In this document: one piece after another, positions 62,648 to 64,000 of the stretch
Layout of the letters: every line of letters starts with the position of its first letter
Position numbering within the stretch: position 1 is the first letter of the stretch
Source of the DNA: Euzebya rosea
GTDB taxonomy: Bacteria; Actinomycetota; Nitriliruptoria; Euzebyales; Euzebyaceae
Length of the DNA stretch: 64,000 bases
NCBI RefSeq assembly: GCF_003073135.1
Contig: NZ_PGDQ01000005.1
Span: 1-64,000, forward strand
Direction: 5' to 3'
The notes under the pieces: generated by a model
The model's database searches: none
The model's input: the letters and a program-made list of their open reading frames with translations, nothing else
What the model was told of the DNA's origin: nothing
Program-made: the position numbers and the translations under genes

Positions 62648-64000
62648 GTGTCCCCGCGTCCGGACTGGACGGCCCAGCAGCTGGCCGGGTTCCTCGCCGC
62701 CGTCGGGTCCTACCTCGACGAGGAGTCCGCGCTCACCGGTGCGGTCCAGCGGTCGGCCATCGCCGTGGAAGCGGAGTTCGCCGTCATCACGCGAGGTGGA
62801 CGGGTGCTGGCCTCCGTCGGCTTCCGTCGTGGTCGCGAGCCCATGGAGGTGCTGGCGGCCATCGCGGCCGATGACCGGTCGATCGCGGAGGTGCCCGGGA
62901 CGGGCATCTGCCACGTCGCACGGGTGGACGTGCCGGTCGACGACGAGCGCCTGCGGCTGCTGGTCATGCGGACCGCGGCACCGTTCGGTCAGCAGGACCA
63001 CGCCCTGCTCGACATGCTGGCCGGCGTCCTCGCGCTGGCGCTGCGCCCCCTGCGGGCGCTGGAGGTCGAACGGACCCTCAGACACCGGACCGAAGCCACC
63101 GCAGCGGAGAACCGCGGACTGCTCCTGCAGCTCCAGCGGCGCCAGCAGCTGCTGGAACGCCTCGGGGTGATCGAACGAAGCATCCTGCAGCGCAAGCCGC
63201 TGCAGACCGTCTTCGACCTCATCGCCGAAGGTGCGGCCGACGTGCTGGACCACGAGATCGCCGTCCTGCGCCTGCTCGAGCCCGACGACCGGTCCGTCCT
63301 GCGCCTCGCGGCGTCGGTCGGACGGTCCGGCCACGAGCACGTCATCGCCACGCACCGACCGGCTGACGTCGGGCTGGTCGGACACGCGATCCGCAGCGAG
63401 CAGATCATCGCCGTCGAGGACTACAACAGCTCGAGCTTCCGGGCACCCGACATCGAGTCGTTGGGGGTGAGGTCGGCGATGGCCGCCCCGGTGCAGCAGG
63501 ACGGCCGGGTGATCGGCTGCCTCGTCGTGGCCAGCCGCCACCCGCGCACCTACGGCACCGCCACGCGCAACGTCCTCGACTCCTTCGCCGGCCACGTGTC
63601 GATGGCCCTGAACGACGCCAGCGCCATGGAGGCGATGCGGACCGCCTACGGCGAAGCCGTCCACCGGGCCAACCACGACGGCCTGACCGGGCTGGCCAAC
63701 CGCTCCCTGGTCAGCGAACACCTCGAGATGGTCCTCTACGAGGGACGGGGCCACGACGTCACCGTCCTGTTCGTCGACCTCGACCGCTTCAAGAACGTCA
63801 ACGACAGCTTCGGCCACACCGTCGGCGACCGGGTGCTGGTCGGCGTCGCGCAGAGCCTGCGGGCCTGCGTCCGCCCCGGCGACCTGGTCGGCCGGCTGGC
63901 CGGCGACGAGTTCGTCGTCGTTGCCGAGAACCTCCAGCGCGACGAGGCCCGCCGCATGGCCGAGCGCATCACCCGGGCCGTCTCGCGGCCGCTCCACGTG
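62648..64000 (+). CDS. GAF-GGDEF diguanylate cyclase (partial, cut by window end)
   Basis: The 451 residues visible include an N-terminal sensor-like region (about 1-150), a short coiled coil (TEATAAENRGLLLQLQRRQ), a GAF domain (about 180-320) and the beginning of a GGDEF domain (NHDGLTGLANRSLV, VDLDRFKNVNDSFGH, RLAGDEF). The signature reads AGDEF, a variant often still active, so cyclic-di-GMP synthesis is likely. An EAL domain may follow beyond the edge. GTG 62648 lies one base after the FIST stop; TTG 62639 would overlap it. The FIST protein is the probable input partner. Confidence 0.85.
   Translation, partial: MSPRPDWTAQQLAGFLAAVGSYLDEESALTGAVQRSAIAVEAEFAVITRGGRVLASVGFRRGREPMEVLAAIAADDRSIAEVPGTGICHVARVDVPVDDERLRLLVMRTAAPFGQQDHALLDMLAGVLALALRPLRALEVERTLRHRTEATAAENRGLLLQLQRRQQLLERLGVIERSILQRKPLQTVFDLIAEGAADVLDHEIAVLRLLEPDDRSVLRLAASVGRSGHEHVIATHRPADVGLVGHAIRSEQIIAVEDYNSSSFRAPDIESLGVRSAMAAPVQQDGRVIGCLVVASRHPRTYGTATRNVLDSFAGHVSMALNDASAMEAMRTAYGEAVHRANHDGLTGLANRSLVSEHLEMVLYEGRGHDVTVLFVDLDRFKNVNDSFGHTVGDRVLVGVAQSLRACVRPGDLVGRLAGDEFVVVAENLQRDEARRMAERITRAVSRPLHV

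Overview
The window is about 70% GC, uses GTG and TTG starts, and is densely packed with 4-bp stop/start overlaps. Its backbone is typical of an actinobacterium: obg-proB; nadD-LCP protein-rsfS; comEA-comEC-holA; rpsT / lepA-hemW-hrcA-dnaJ-rsmE. Three exported proteins end in cell-wall-binding type 2 (CW_binding_2) repeats, which together with the gene order suggests a Nitriliruptoria/Euzebya-like lineage. That placement is inference from gene content, not a phylogenetic result.

Layout. 0-0.9 kb: non-coding, with an SOS-like box at the left edge and an 88/70-bp tandem repeat. 0.9-5.3 kb (minus): a 2-hydroxyacid dehydrogenase and a secreted double CocE/NonD-type hydrolase. 5.4-9.5 kb (plus): obg-proB and a membrane-anchored subtilase. 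9.5-14.3 kb: PucR and TetR regulators, the latter divergent from an MMPL exporter across a clear operator. 14.3-18.4 kb: a MoxR ATPase/VWA (CoxE-like) pair with small proteins. 18.6-21.2 kb: nadD-LCP-rsfS, then tRNA-Ala(GGC). 21.3-27.2 kb: malonyl-CoA decarboxylase, lipoprotein, pentapeptide protein, an orphan terminator hairpin, a sugar-lactone oxidase, a TenA pair and a helix-hairpin-helix protein. 27.4-34.1 kb: comEA-comEC and holA with a cupin, a LuxR regulator and an amidohydrolase between them. 34.2-43.1 kb: an accessory block (DUF4399 lipoprotein, MFS transporter, DUF3556-FAD oxidoreductase operon, wall-anchored M14 carboxypeptidase). 43.3-54.2 kb: rpsT, lepA, hemW, hrcA, dnaJ, rsmE, interrupted by a wall-binding protein with a structured leader and a GGDEF/EAL protein. 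54.2-64 kb: a wall-anchored extracellular nuclease, a prolyl oligopeptidase, TetR, a FIST sensor and a GAF-GGDEF protein cut by the window edge.

How the genes work together. Housekeeping genes serve ribosome assembly (obg, rsfS, lepA, rpsT, rsmE), heat-shock control (hrcA, dnaJ), replication (holA), DNA uptake (comEA/comEC), and proline and NAD synthesis (proB, nadD). The accessory genes point to a surface-degradation programme: peptidases, a carboxypeptidase and a nuclease are exported, and two of these enzymes are held on the wall by CW_binding_2 repeats. Cyclic-di-GMP signalling appears twice.

Two genes have their frame broken by one base in GC-rich runs: the wall-binding protein near 46110 and the GGDEF/EAL protein near 50513. 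Many genes carry a TANNNT box 6-10 nt before the start codon and lack a Shine-Dalgarno sequence, suggesting widespread leaderless transcription. No CRISPR array, insertion sequence or clear prophage was seen. I found no unmistakably new multi-gene system. The best candidates for something undescribed are the switch-like leader at 45896-45961, the C-loop hairpin RNA at 23954-24005, the DUF3556-FAD cassette and the FIST-GGDEF pair.
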